From Aspidapion aeneum (Eukaryota; Arthropoda; Insecta; Coleoptera; Brentidae): 64,000 nucleotides of DNA. Location of the stretch: positions 139,758,989-139,822,988 of the forward strand of contig OY755038.1 in the NCBI GenBank assembly GCA_963576565.1, read 5' to 3'. Made by a program: the position numbers and the translations under genes. Under the pieces are notes generated by a model, which ran no database searches, was not told the origin of the DNA, and saw only the letters and a program-made list of their open reading frames with translations. This document shows positions 32,631 to 43,156 of this stretch, in pieces (position 1 is the first letter of the stretch; each line of letters opens with the position of its first letter).

Positions 32631-32676
32631 TTACACTTGATAACGGTTAGAGATACTTACTAACCGAAACGTCGTG
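32631..32676 (+). ncRNA. Degenerate hammerhead-ribozyme-like motif in Penelope 3' tail
   Basis: Second copy of the motif: CTTGATAACGGTTAG, loop agatactta, CTAACCGAAACGTCGTG. Helix II pairs perfectly over at least six base pairs, extendable to seven (CGGTTAG/CTAACCG). The core differs from the CTGATGA consensus in the same way as the minus copy, so the change predates or is shared by both copies. Confidence 0.45.
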
Positions 32677-32733
32677 TTTTAAAATAAATAAAGACAATGG
32701 AAGTCCGAAATTTTATTTCTAATTAATTAAGTT

Positions 32734-34019
32734 AAAATTTGATAAAAAAAGTAATAAAATCGGTTGAGTGGTTCTCACAAAATCGGATTTTGTTTTAACC
32801 ATTGTTTTACAAATTATACGATTGCATTGCCAATCCTGTCTGCATTTAGTTCCTTATAAATTCATTATTACTGAGCCGATTTCAGTAAAATAAAAAACAT
32901 ATAGCGCAAGCTGATTGATCTTTAAAGTGGGCACCATGATGTTTTTTATTTCACTAAAATCGGTTCGATAATAATGAATTTGAATGAAGAGAGGATTGGC
33001 TATCTAATCGTATAATTTGTAAAACAATGATTAAAACAAAATCCGATTTTGTGAGAATCACTACACCGATTTTATTAATTTGTACCTCCTTATGAGGGAG
33101 ATGAGTTCTGTAGTGTTTTCCAAAAAAAAAAAACTAAAACATTTTCGCAAAATAAGAATAAACAGGACATTTTGAAGAATCAAGTATGTAATTCCAAAAT
33201 GGCGGAAAATTTCGGTAACAATCTTTAAAGAGCAATCAATTCTCACCACGATTTTTTTTATTTCACTAAAATCGGTTTAGTAATAACGAATTTATAAGGA
33301 AATGGATGCAGACAGGATTGGCAATGCAATCGTAGAATCCATAAAACAATGGTTGCAACAAAAATAGATTTTTTGAGAACCACCACACCGATTGTACTAA
33401 TTTGTACATCATTGTGTGAGGAAAATATAGTGATTTTCTATAAATTAAAAAAAAAGTCTAAAACATTTTCGGAAAATAAGAATAAAGACGCCATTTTGAA
33501 CAATCTAGTATGATTCTGTCCGCCATCTTAAATTTTGAGATGACGATAAAGTTTGATCATGATCTTTAAAAAGTAATCAATTGTCACCAGGATGTTTTTT
33601 ATCTCATCAAAATTGGTTTAGTAGTAATGACTTTATAAGGAAATGAATGCAAGGCAAGGCAATCGTATAATATGCAAAACAATGATAGAAACAAAAACAT
33701 TTTTTTTTTAAACCACTGAACCGATTTTGCCAATTTGTACCTTTTTGTGTGTGGTACGAATGCAGCTTTCTCAGCAATTTAGAAAAATAATTAAAACATG
33801 TTCGCAACACGAGAATAAACGAGCATCTTTGAAGGGTACAATTTAATTTCGTCCGCCATCTTGGATTTTGAGACGGCGGACAAAAAAATATATTTAGTCG
33901 AACCTCTGATTAATTCTATATCAAGTGCCGTTGGTCCCATTAAAATCGATTGTATAGTTCAAAAGTTAATGAAAAATGAAATTAAAAAAAAATTGTCCGG
34001 TTTTTTTTGGCCCACCCGG
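32734..34019 (-). repeat. Right arm of outer foldback with internal ~330-bp modules
   Basis: The arm holds several diverged modules. Each has a 'CCGATTTT..TTAATTTGTACC' segment, a 'TTATAAGGAAATG..TGCA' segment and a 'CCGCCAT(C/T)TT' segment (near 33065-33195, 33388-33530 and 33720-33860). A smaller palindrome is centred near 32920: 32770-32900 pairs with 32936-33065. The whole arm is the inverted partner of the left arm. The modules look tandemly amplified, as is typical of foldback arms. Confidence 0.75.
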
Positions 34020-34021
34020 TA

Positions 34022-34334
34022 CGTACAGAGTGTATTATGAAATCTTTTAATTGAGCACGTTGGACGCCATTTTGTTATAAAAACTTATTGCTATCTAACT
34101 TTGAGCATGATTTTTATTATAAATAATGTAAGGGTCGTTAGTTTCTATATTTGGAAGAAAATATGTTCACCTTTTATTTTTCAGTTGTAATAAGTCTTCT
34201 TTTTACTTAAACACAATAAGTAACCACGAAAAAGATCTTTCTTAATTCTTCTTCTATGTAGGAATGAAATAAAAGATTTGTTTAATTTTCAGTTATAAAA
34301 AATATTTATTGTAAGTCAAAAGAATATTATAAAA
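34022..34334. other. no gene recognised
   Basis: AT-rich sequence outside the outer foldback element. No ORF, RNA gene or repeat was identified. Confidence 0.5.
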
Positions 34335-36775
34335 AATTAATACAAATGTTTGTCGAGAACCAGAATCAAGAAATAATATATAACTGTCAAACCCGGAAAA
34401 AGTATTTGCTTATTATTTTCCATAGTACTAAGGTATTAAAAAATCTAAGGAATTAATTCCTCAAGGCAGCTATTTATAGAAAAATTTAATGTAATAAATC
34501 TGTATAAGATAGGTACCTAAAGTTTGCTTCAAAGGTGTATTACTGGGAAGGGCGAAAAAATATCAAAACACAAAATATCGAAAAACAAAATATTGAATTA
34601 AAATATCGAAAGTACATAATATCGAAACTACAAAATATCGAAACTAGAAAATATCGAAACTACAAAATATCGAATAACAAAATATCGAAACTTCAAAATA
34701 TCGAAAATACAAAATATCGAAACAACAAAATATCGAAACAACAAAATATCGAAAATACAAAATATCGAAAACACAAAATATCGAATAACAAAATATCGAA
34801 AATACAAAATATCGAAAATACAAAATATCGAAACAACAAAATATCGAAAATACAAAATATCGAAAACACAAAATATCGAATAACAAAATATCGAAAATAC
34901 AATATATCGAAAATCAACAACAGAAAATTTCGGAACCTTCACCTAACCTGACCCTGACCTAATCTAACGTAACCTAATCTGATATAACCACACGAAAATA
35001 GATAGTTTCAAAAACCTAACCAAACGAAACCTAATGAAATCTAACCGAACCGGACCGAATTAAACCGAACCAAAGCAAACTAAACCAACAATTAAAAAAA
35101 AACTTTCCTGAGTTTTTTCCCGGGATCCTAGAAGGTGTGAATTCGAACCAAACCAAACCAAAATTAATACAAATGTTTGTCGAGAACCAGAATAAAGACA
35201 TAATATATAACTGTCAAACCCGGAAAAAGTTATTGCTTATTATTTTCCATAGTACTAAGGTATTAAAAAATCTAAGGAATTAATTCCTCAAGGCAGCTAT
35301 TTATAGAAAAATTTAATGTAATAAATCTGTATAAGATAGGTACCTAAAGTTTGCTTCAAAGGTGTATTACTGGGAAGGGCGAAAAAATATCAAAACACAA
35401 AATATCGAAAAACAAAATATTGAATTAAAATATCGAAAGTACATAATATCGAAACTACAAAATATCGAAACTAGAAAATATCGAAACTACAAAATATCGA
35501 ATAACAAAATATCGAAACTACAAAATATCGAAAATACAAAATATCGAAACAACAAAATATCGAAACAACAAAATATCGAAAATACAAAATATCGAAAACA
35601 CAAAATATCGAATAACAAAATATCGAAAATACAAAATATCGAAACAACAAAATATCGAAAATACAAAATATCGAAAACACAAAATATCGAATAACAATAT
35701 ATCGAAAATCAACAACAGAAAATTTCGGAACCTTCACCTAACCTGACCCTGACCTAATCTAACGTAACCTAATCTGATATAACCACACGAAAATAGATAG
35801 TTTCAAAAACCTAACCAAACGAAACCTAATGAAATCTAACCGAACCGGACCGAATTAAACCGAACCAAAGCAAACTAAACCAACAATTAAAAAAAAACTT
35901 TCCTGAGTTTTTTCCCGGGATCCTAGAAGGTGTGAATTCGAACCAAACCAAACCAAAATTAATACAAATGTTTGTCGAGAACCAGAATAAAGACATAATA
36001 TATAACTGTCAAACCCGGAAAAAGTTATTGCTTATTATTTTCCATAGTACTAAGGTATTAAAAAATCTAAGGAATTAATTCCTCAAGGCAGCTATTTATA
36101 GAAAAATTTAATGTAGTAAATCTGTATAAGATAGGTACCTGAAGTTTGCTTCAAAGGTGTATTACTGGGAAGGGCGAAAAAATATCAAAACACAAAATAT
36201 CGAAAAACAAAATATTGAATTAAAATATCGAAAGTACATAATATCGAAACTACAAAATATCGAAACTAGAAAATATCGAAACTACAAAATATCGAATAAC
36301 AAAATATCGAAACTACAAAATATCGAAAATACAAAATATCGAAACAACAAAATATCGAAACAACAAAATATCGAAAATACAAAATATCGAAAACACAAAA
36401 TATCGAATAACAAAATATCGAAAATACAAAATATCGAAAATACAAAATATCGAAACAACAAAATATCGAAAATACAAAATATCGAAAACACAAAATATCG
36501 AATAACAAAATATCGAAAATACAATATATCGAAAATCAACAACAGAAAATTTCGGAACCTTCACCTAACCTGACCCTGACCTAATCTAACGTAACCTAAT
36601 CTGATATAACCACACGAAAATAGATAGTTTTAAAAACCTAACCAAACGAAACCTAATGAAATCTAACCGAACCGGACCGAATTAAACCGAACCAAAGCAA
36701 ACTAAACCAACAATTAAAAAAAAAACTTTCCTGAATTTTTGCCCGGGATCCTAGAAGGTGTGAATTCGAACCAAA
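34335..36775. repeat. ~0.8-kb tandem triplication of a foldback left arm plus flank
   Basis: Three head-to-tail copies start at 34335, 35162 and 35957 (periods 827 and 795 bp) and are nearly identical. Each holds about 200 bp of AT-rich flank (with GTATTACTGG at 34537, 35364 and 36159), an array of 'AATATCGAAA(N)ACA' microsatellite, a CCTAA/CCTGA-like block, a CCGAAC-like block and a 'TTCCCGGGATCCTAGAAGG' segment. The frames readable inside are products of the microsatellite. The second copy has fewer microsatellite units. The homogeneity suggests recent unequal exchange. Confidence 0.85.
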
Positions 36776-37506
36776 CCGAACCGAACCGAACCGAACCGAA
36801 CCGAACCGAACCGAACCGAACCGAACCGAACCGAACCGAACCGAACCGAACCGAACCGAACCGAACCGAACCGAACCGAACCGAACCGAACCGAACCGAA
36901 CCGAACCGAACCGAACCGAACCGAACCGAACCGAACCGAACCGAACCGAACCGAACCTAACCGAACCAAACCGAACCAAACCTATCCAAACCTAACCATA
37001 CCCAACCAAACCTAATTACCAGTGTTGTAGTTACGTTCGGTTTGGTTTGGTTCGGTTCGGTACGGTTCGGTTCGTATTCACACCCTCTAGGATCCCGGAA
37101 AAGAAGTCAGGAAAGTTTTTTTTTTGAAAAAAATTGTTGGTTTAGTTTGCTTTGGTTCGGTTCAGTTCGGTTCGGTTCGTTTCGGCTAGATTTGATTAGG
37201 TTTGTCAGGTTAGATTTTTGAAACTTTCTATTTTTATGAGGTTAGGTGAGATTAGGTTTAGTTAGATTAGGTTAGGTTACGTCATGGTCGGGTTATGTTA
37301 AGATTTCGAAATTTTCTATTTTTGATTTTCGATATATGTTAATTTCGATATTTTGTATATTCGATTTTTGTGATTCAATATTTTGTATTTTCGATATTTT
37401 GTATTTTCGTTATTTTGTATTTTCGATATTTTGTATTTTCGATATTTTGTATTTTCGATATTTTGTGTTTTTGATATTTTGTTTTTCGATATTTTTTCGC
37501 CCTTTC
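36169..37506. mobile_element. Foldback element FB1 with 10-bp TSD
   Basis: The termini GAAGGGCGAAAAAATATC (36169) and, on the other strand, GAAAGGGCGAAAAAATATC (37506) are inverted, and GTATTACTGG flanks both sides (36159-36168 and 37507-37516). The arms mirror each other: AATATCGAAA microsatellite, TTAGG/TCAGG-like block, TTCGG-like block and the 'TCCTAGAGGG/TCACACC' segment, meeting near 37010. A 9-10-bp duplication is usual for MULE-type elements, including some foldbacks. No protein is encoded. Confidence 0.8.
36776..36955. repeat. (CCGAA)36 array in FB1
   Basis: Thirty-six uninterrupted CCGAA pentamers (TTCGG on the other strand). It is an expansion of the short TTCGG run found at the same place in the other foldback copies. 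Open frames across it (EPNRT or VRFGS repeats) are artefacts. Confidence 0.95.
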
Positions 37507-37516
37507 GTATTACTGG

Positions 37517-38108
37517 ATAATAATTATTAATAATTATCAAGAGAAAACTTTAGCCTATTAACACAGTTTTATTTGTCTGCATTTAAATTAGATACAAACC
37601 GAGGAAAAAGAAAAATTTTAATATTTTGGTCATATATAAGTAAGTAAAAAAATAAACAGCCATCTATAATAGCAAATATATATAATACAATTCATTTATG
37701 TAGTTGTGTTAGATGTCCAGTCCAATCTAATGACCGCTTTATGGTAACAAAAATCTTAAAGGAAGGTTTCTGCCCAAACTGACTGAATGATCTTTGAAAC
37801 CCAGCTGTTTAAAATAAAATCGGACAAGAAGCAAACTAACGACTAGTCTATCATAATTTGGATTTTGCATTACTATAAATGTGGTCACCCTATAAGGAAA
37901 TAAAATATAACCAAAATATTATTCCTAACAAAGATCCATATTAGATCTATTTAGGTGCACTTAGGTTATCCCATTAAATAATCATATCCTAATACCAGCT
38001 TCGGTATGGAAAAATAATTATTTAAAGCAAATTATCAAAAAAGAAAGAAAAACATACTTAAGTAAACTTAAAACTCTATAACAATTCCCGGTCTAAAAAA
38101 AAATAGGA
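37517..38108. other. no gene recognised
   Basis: AT-rich spacer between two foldback elements. No supported ORF, RNA gene or repeat. Confidence 0.5.
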
Positions 38109-39384
38109 TGACGTTCACAATGTCGAAATACATATAATCGAAATTTAAAATCTTGAACTCATTATATCGAAAATCAAAATGTCGAATTATTAAAACATAG
38201 AAGAAGAAAAATTAAAATATCGAAAATTAAAATGTCCAATTGAAAAATGTCGAATAATTAAAATATCGAAAATTAAAATATTAAAATTACAAAATATCGA
38301 AAATACAAATCTCGAATAATCAAAATGTCGAATACTAAAAATGTCGAAAATCAAAATAACAAAATATCGAAATAACAAAATATCGAAAAGGATAGATAAT
38401 ATTAAAAATTAAAATGTCGAAAGAATTAAATATCGAAACCACAAAATATCGAAAAATTACAATCTCGAGTAATCAAAATATCGTTTGGTTGGGTAAGGCT
38501 AGGTTTGGATAGGTTCGGTTCGGTTCGGTTCGAACTCACACCTTCTAGGATCCCGGGAAAGAAGTCAGGAAAGTTTTTTTTTGAAAAAAATTGTTGGTTT
38601 AGTTTGATTTGGTTCGGTTTTCCGTTCGTTTAGATAGATATTACAATCTCGAATAATCAAAATGTCGTTTGGTTGGGTAAGGTTAGGTTTGGATAGGTTC
38701 GGTTCGGTTCGGTTCGAATTCACACCTTCTAGGATCCCGGGAAAGAAGTCAGGAAAGTTTTTTTTTTGAAAAAAATTGTTGGTTTAGTTTGCTTTGGTTC
38801 GGATTGATTCGGTTCGGTTAGATTTCACTAGGTTTCGTTAGGTTAGGTTTTTGAAACTATCTATTTTCGTGTGGTTAAATCAGATTAGGTTACGTTTGAT
38901 TAGGTCAGGGTCAGGTTAGGTGAAGATTCCGAAATTTTCTGTTTTTGATGTTTTTTTGTTGTTTCGATATATTGTATTTTCGATATTTTGTTATTCGATA
39001 TTTTGTGTTTTCGATATTTTGTATTTTCGATATTTTGTTGTTTCGATATTTTGTTGTTTCGATATTTTGTATTTTCGATATTTTGTATTTTCGATATTTT
39101 GTATTTTCGATATTTTGTATTTTCGATATTTTGTTATTCGATATTTTAATTTTTCGATAATTTAACTATTCGACATTTTTTATTTCGACATTTTAATTTT
39201 CGATATTTTAACTATCAATATTATTATTTTCTACATTTTGATTTTTCGAGATTTTGATTTTCGACATTTTGATTATCTATGTTTTAATTATTCGACATTT
39301 TGAATATTCGAGATTTTGATTTTCGATATAAAGAGTTCGAGATTTTGATTTTCGATTAAATGTATTTTGACATTGTAAACGTCA
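38109..39384. mobile_element. Foldback element FB2
   Basis: The inverted ends TGACGTTCACAATGTCGAAA (about 38109) and TGACGTTTACAATGTCAAAA (about 39384, other strand) match at 18 of 20 positions. The outer arms are AATGTCGAAA and AATATCGAAA microsatellite. The right arm repeats the FB1 layout (TTCGG run, TAGGATCCCGGGA segment, TTAGG/TCAGG-like block, ATATCGAAA array). The core block with the decamer trimer and TTCGG run occurs twice (38484-38580 and 38668-38770). A target duplication is not clear. Confidence 0.75.
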
Positions 39385-39957
39385 CTCAAAAAAATATATG
39401 TATAACATATTCAAACATGATTTTAAATTATATCACTAAAATTCAAAAAACAAACAAAAAAGTCACTCAATCTATTTATAAATTAAACAAACCTATAAAC
39501 GTCAAACGAAATGAAAACAACTTAAACACGACATCTATACAGTTCGTACATAAAACCCTGGTAATACGAATACTGTATTAAATCAAAAATTCATTGATCA
39601 AACATTTGTTATAACTTCACTGACTTTTCGCTAGATGTTGCATAGAGTCTCTTTTATTTTAAAAATATTTGTAAATGAAACAAAAGGTTACGGAAAATGT
39701 GAATCTTATACACTAAGATTGTTGATATGTAGGATGCTTACCAATATGTATATCAAAAAATAGATTTTTACTCCATATTTAATAGAAGGCATGCGTATAT
39801 TTTAAAAATATCTTTAGATTAAGTTGGGCTTACAAAAACAGGTTAAATCTATAACATACTAAAATTTCATCAACTTTATTGTGCTCCTTTATAAAAAAAA
39901 ATTGGAAAGTTTTGTTGACGGTTTTTTGCTAATAACTCGAAAACGGTCAACTTGTCT
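39385..39957. other. no gene recognised
   Basis: AT-rich sequence. The 73-codon frame at 39360-39581 begins inside FB2 and has no recognisable content. Confidence 0.45.
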
Positions 39958-40689
39958 ATGTATTTATTTATTTTATTTATTTATTACAATAAGGATTCCT
40001 TCCAGGTTAACATAAGCCAACCCTATTACAGAGAACCACATTATAGAAAATTTACAAAACTTCCTTAAAAGCTCCAAACCACTAGAAGCTAGTTTAGTAA
40101 AACTAAAGTTATAATAGAGCCATTCACTATATTATATAAATAACAATAATTTGCTTTTGTTAAAAAAAAATCATAAACAAAAAAAGTCAACTTGTGACAT
40201 TAATATTATTATTGAGAAAAAAAAATTAATGCTTTTTGTATTATTTGATCACACTTTCTTTAGAGAATAAATAATAATACTAAATATATCAATCTGATAG
40301 AAATGAACATTAAAGTTTCTCTGAATAGTAATTAATGGTGAGTTACCAAGATAATTAGTGCTGAAGGTAGATAAAAGGGATTTGGTGTCTTAAATTGTGA
40401 TGCCGACCCGTGTTAAAGTTTAATCGAGATAAAATTACTGCAGAATCAATTTTATTACTAATAATTTTGTGGAGGAATACTGTGGAGTGAACGATGCGTC
40501 TTGCACTTAATTTAGACATACCCAGCCTTTTCAAACTAGTCGCAGTTCTCATGACTGAGGTCTCGAAAGTATCTAAAATTTATCGTTTTTAGAAATTTTG
40601 ACTGGACCCTTTCAATACGATCAATGTATTTAGCATAAGATGGACTTCATACTACACTAGCATATTCAAGGTTATTACGCACAAAAGAG

Positions 40690-42152
40690 TTATATAACAA
40701 GAGCACTTTTATGTGATTTAAATTCTTTAGTCACTCTGGCAATAAAACCCATAATTCTGTAGGCTTTTTTAACAACTGATTCAATATGCAGATCAAACTT
40801 TAAAGATTTATCCAGGAGGAGCCCTAAATCCCTCACACTATCTTCGCTTTTAAGCTCGTGATTACCGATTCTATATGGAAAATTTATTTCATCTTTTTTA
40901 TGAGTAAAACTTATTTTAAGGCATTTATGGAAATTTAATTCAAGTTTATTGAGCGAACAGAAAGTGTGAAGACGTTCAAGATCCTCTTGAAAAACGTGAC
41001 AATTCCTGACACTTCGAATGACTTTATAAGCTTTTAAGTCGTCAGCAAACGAAGCACTTTTAGAGGCATGAAAACAGTTTGCTATGTTATTAATAAAAAT
41101 AGAAAACAACAAAGGACCAAGATGAGATCCCTGGGGAATACCAGAGGTCACATCGACAAGGTCAGATACATTGCTAGCAATCCTCACACACTGCCTTCTT
41201 TCAAAAAAATAACTCTTGGCTAAGTTCAGGAGTTTGCCACATACACCGAAATTCTCCAAATTTATAAGTAATGTTGGATGGTAAATTTTATCAAAAGCTT
41301 TGGAGAAATCGATATATATAGCATCCACCTGACTTCCATTTCCAATGTTTTCGTATATATCTTGAATATATGGCAGCAAATTAGTTACCACAGAGCGTGA
41401 TTTAAAAAATCTTATTATGTGCTTGACTTGAAAAAATAGTTCACTTGAGAGAATTGATTGAAAAATTTTACCAAAAATACAAAGCAACGTAATAGGCCTG
41501 TAATTTTCAATGCATTGTTTATCTCCACTTTAAAACACAGGAGTAACCAAACCTTTTTTACATTGTGAGAGAAAGTATCCTTGATCAAGTAACATGTTAA
41601 AAATCAAATAAAGCGGTTCAACAAGTGATTCACTGCATTTTTTAATGAATATTCCTGGCAAGTTATCTATTCCCGAGCTTTTTTTTATGTCTATATTATC
41701 AATAGTAGTTTTAATTTGGTTGCGAGATATGTGATTTATAGTAAATTTGTTTTGAGTGACTTTTTTTTCAACTAAACTTGGCGTATTATTTGTGATAAAC
41801 ACTGATTGTTAAAAGCTTTACAGATTTCTTGAGGACTTTCTAATGCCTGATTATTTAAAGATAAGGTGTCGGGCAGAGACCTTCGATTATTTTTTTTAGA
41901 ATCAAATGGCCAAAGTGACTGTGGATTTCTCGAGAGGTTCTCCTCAGTCTTAGTTATCCACTTTTTATAATCCTTCGATAATTCATTCTTGACCTGCCTA
42001 TGTACATTAGAGAAAAATAAGTTATCTGCTTGATTATTGAATTTTTTATATTTATTATGTAATTTCTCTTTTTCCCTTAACAATGAAATTGAATATCTTG
42101 AAAACCAAAAAATTATCATTGATGTAAATAGAAGGGTCTTCGGTACCTGCAA
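40690..42152 (-). pseudogene. Non-LTR element C reverse transcriptase, broken
   Basis: Three frames in series. 42152-41772 is the linker ahead of RT ('REKEKLHNKYKKFNNQ', 'SLWPFDSKKNNRRSLPD'). 41802-41530 holds 'KKSSGIDNLPGIFIKKC'. 41487-40690 holds 'SRSVVTNLLPYIQ', 'YIDFSKAFDKIYH', 'GIPQGSHLGPLLFSIFINN' and the catalytic 'FADDLKAY' (near 41040), then the thumb 'LELNFHKCLKISF' and 'VRDLGLLLD'. A frameshift joins the first two and a stop separates the last, and the C-terminus is truncated near 40690. The endonuclease normally encoded ahead of this is absent. Confidence 0.8.
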
Positions 42153-42836
42153 AGCCTATTTCACTAGCTTTTAACCCTTTTTTCAGCCTAATCGCAGTAA
42201 CAATTTCATCCTTGTATTTTTTTGAGGTTAATTTTACTATAATTGATTTAGGTGACGTTACATTTTTATCAAAATGAGGAATTCTGTGGCAAGTCTCAAT
42301 CAAGCTATCGGTAAACTCTACTTGAAAGGTAGAAATAATGGATTTCACCACCTCAAGAATATTTTCATTTTGCTTTTCAGGGACCCCTTAAATTTCGAGT
42401 TATTTAATCTTTGCTGTTGCTGCAGCTGATCCAGCTCTGGCCTCATAGAGCTCACTGACTGCTCCACTTGAAATGTTCCATGGATGACACTTGATTGATT
42501 TTTTTTTTCAAATTCTAGAATTTTAACGTTAAAATCTATTTTATTTCCGTAAAAAGTTAAAGCCTCACTAAATTCGCTTTGCTTGGAGTCAATATCTGCT
42601 AAGGCGTTGCATAAGATGTCTAGTTTGTCTAGTTTTGTCATTATAGCATTAAACGACTGAGTATCAGGCTGGATGCAATTCTTACACTTCCATTGTAGCC
42701 CGTCGACCACCGGGAAGGGTGGAATATTAACAAATTTAAAGTGAAAAAGTCCTTTGCAAACAAAACAATCAATTGCAGGACTGCTCCGAGAATATAGTTT
42801 ATCCGATATAGCGCAAATTTTACATTTATCGGACAT
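42055..42836 (-). pseudogene. Non-LTR element C ORF1 (PHD finger, RRM), broken
   Basis: The start is the ATG at 42836. The N-terminal zinc finger 'CKICAIS...CFVCKGLFHFKFVN...WKCKNC' has the PHD spacing, though a normally conserved Cys/His at 'FHFKFV' looks replaced. A helical coiled segment follows. A frameshift near 42350 moves the reading to 42351-42055, which carries the RRM-like part 'FTDSLIETCHRIP', 'SIIVKLTSKKYKDEI' and the C-terminal 'IYINDN'. Related in layout to ORF1 of element B. Confidence 0.7.
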
Positions 42837-42944
42837 CGCGACAAAAATAAAGACAACTTTTTTGTCTCGAACGCAAAAAAAAACGCGATAAAGCAAAACA
42901 ACCAGCCTCGCTAGCGGTCGAGCCAAAACTAAAAAAGTCTGAAA

Positions 42945-43100
42945 ATATTCTAAAGATCATTTTACAAGCGGATAAAATTTCGTTTTTAACCATGTACCTT
43001 AGTACCCGCTAAAGGCAGTGGTGCACGTTCCATAGGCCTACGAAAAAAGGGTAAAATGTTTAAAATGAGTTTTGTTTATTTTTCTTGTTGCATTTTGTAT
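42945..43100. repeat. Partial copy of the 49985-51075 palindromic repeat family
   Basis: Contains 'CATTTTACAAGCGGATAAAA' and 'GGCAGTGGTGCACGTTCCAT' followed by 'AGGCCTACGAAAAAAGGG'. Counterparts lie in the arms of the palindrome at 50560-50740 and 51070-51140. Confidence 0.5.
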
Positions 43101-43156
43101 CCTTAGCACATTGTTTTTTTCAAAAAAGTATTTTTGTTCAAAAACCCATTGTATAC

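Larger units (their letters stand above)
6648..32722. mobile_element. Penelope-like element, composite with inverted partial copy
   Basis: The composite is bracketed by the 11-bp direct repeat TTAATTAAGTT at 6637-6647 and 32723-32733, taken as its TSD. It holds an inverted C-terminal fragment (minus strand, to 7662) and a plus-strand copy starting near 7663, split at 8211/31547 by the Gypsy element. Both copies end in the same 3' tail (CGAAACGTCGTG, then AATAAATAAAG). Inverted or tandem partial copies joined at insertion are typical of Penelope-like elements. The reverse transcriptase core plus GIY-YIG endonuclease identifies the class. Confidence 0.85.
1167..34019. mobile_element. Outer foldback/TIR DNA element, split by nested insertions
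   Basis: The left end at 1167 (CCGGGTGGGCCAAAAAAAAC) and the right end at 34019 are inverted copies of each other, and both are bordered by TA (1165-1166 and 34020-34021). Homology continues inward: 1167-1350 pairs with about 33830-34019, and 5983-6355 pairs with about 33420-33830, so the arms are hundreds of bases long. Without the nested insertions the element would be about 2.1 kb. No transposase motif is recognisable inside. The TA borders fit a TA-targeting DNA transposon (Tc1/mariner-like) but do not prove one. The alternative is two unrelated inverted copies of a short element flanking the region. Collinear arm homology resuming exactly after element A argues against that. Confidence 0.7.
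39958..42940 (-). mobile_element. Non-LTR retrotransposon C, decayed, endonuclease deleted
   Basis: Minus-strand element with a (TAAA)n tail at 39958-39985. It has an ORF1 with PHD-like finger and RRM, and an ORF2 in which the ORF1 RRM runs almost directly into the linker before the reverse transcriptase, so the endonuclease (about 600-900 bp) is missing. The 5' limit near 42940 is estimated from ORF1; target duplications were not found. Confidence 0.75.

Noticed and set aside
34535..36573. Several 80-138-codon frames on both strands (KYRNNKISK-type and YFVFSIFC-type peptides)
   Set aside because: They are translations of the AATATCGAAA microsatellite in foldback arms; the repeat happens to lack stops.
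36653..36979. Frames of EPNRT and VRFGS repeats
   Set aside because: Translation of the (CCGAA)36 array in different frames.
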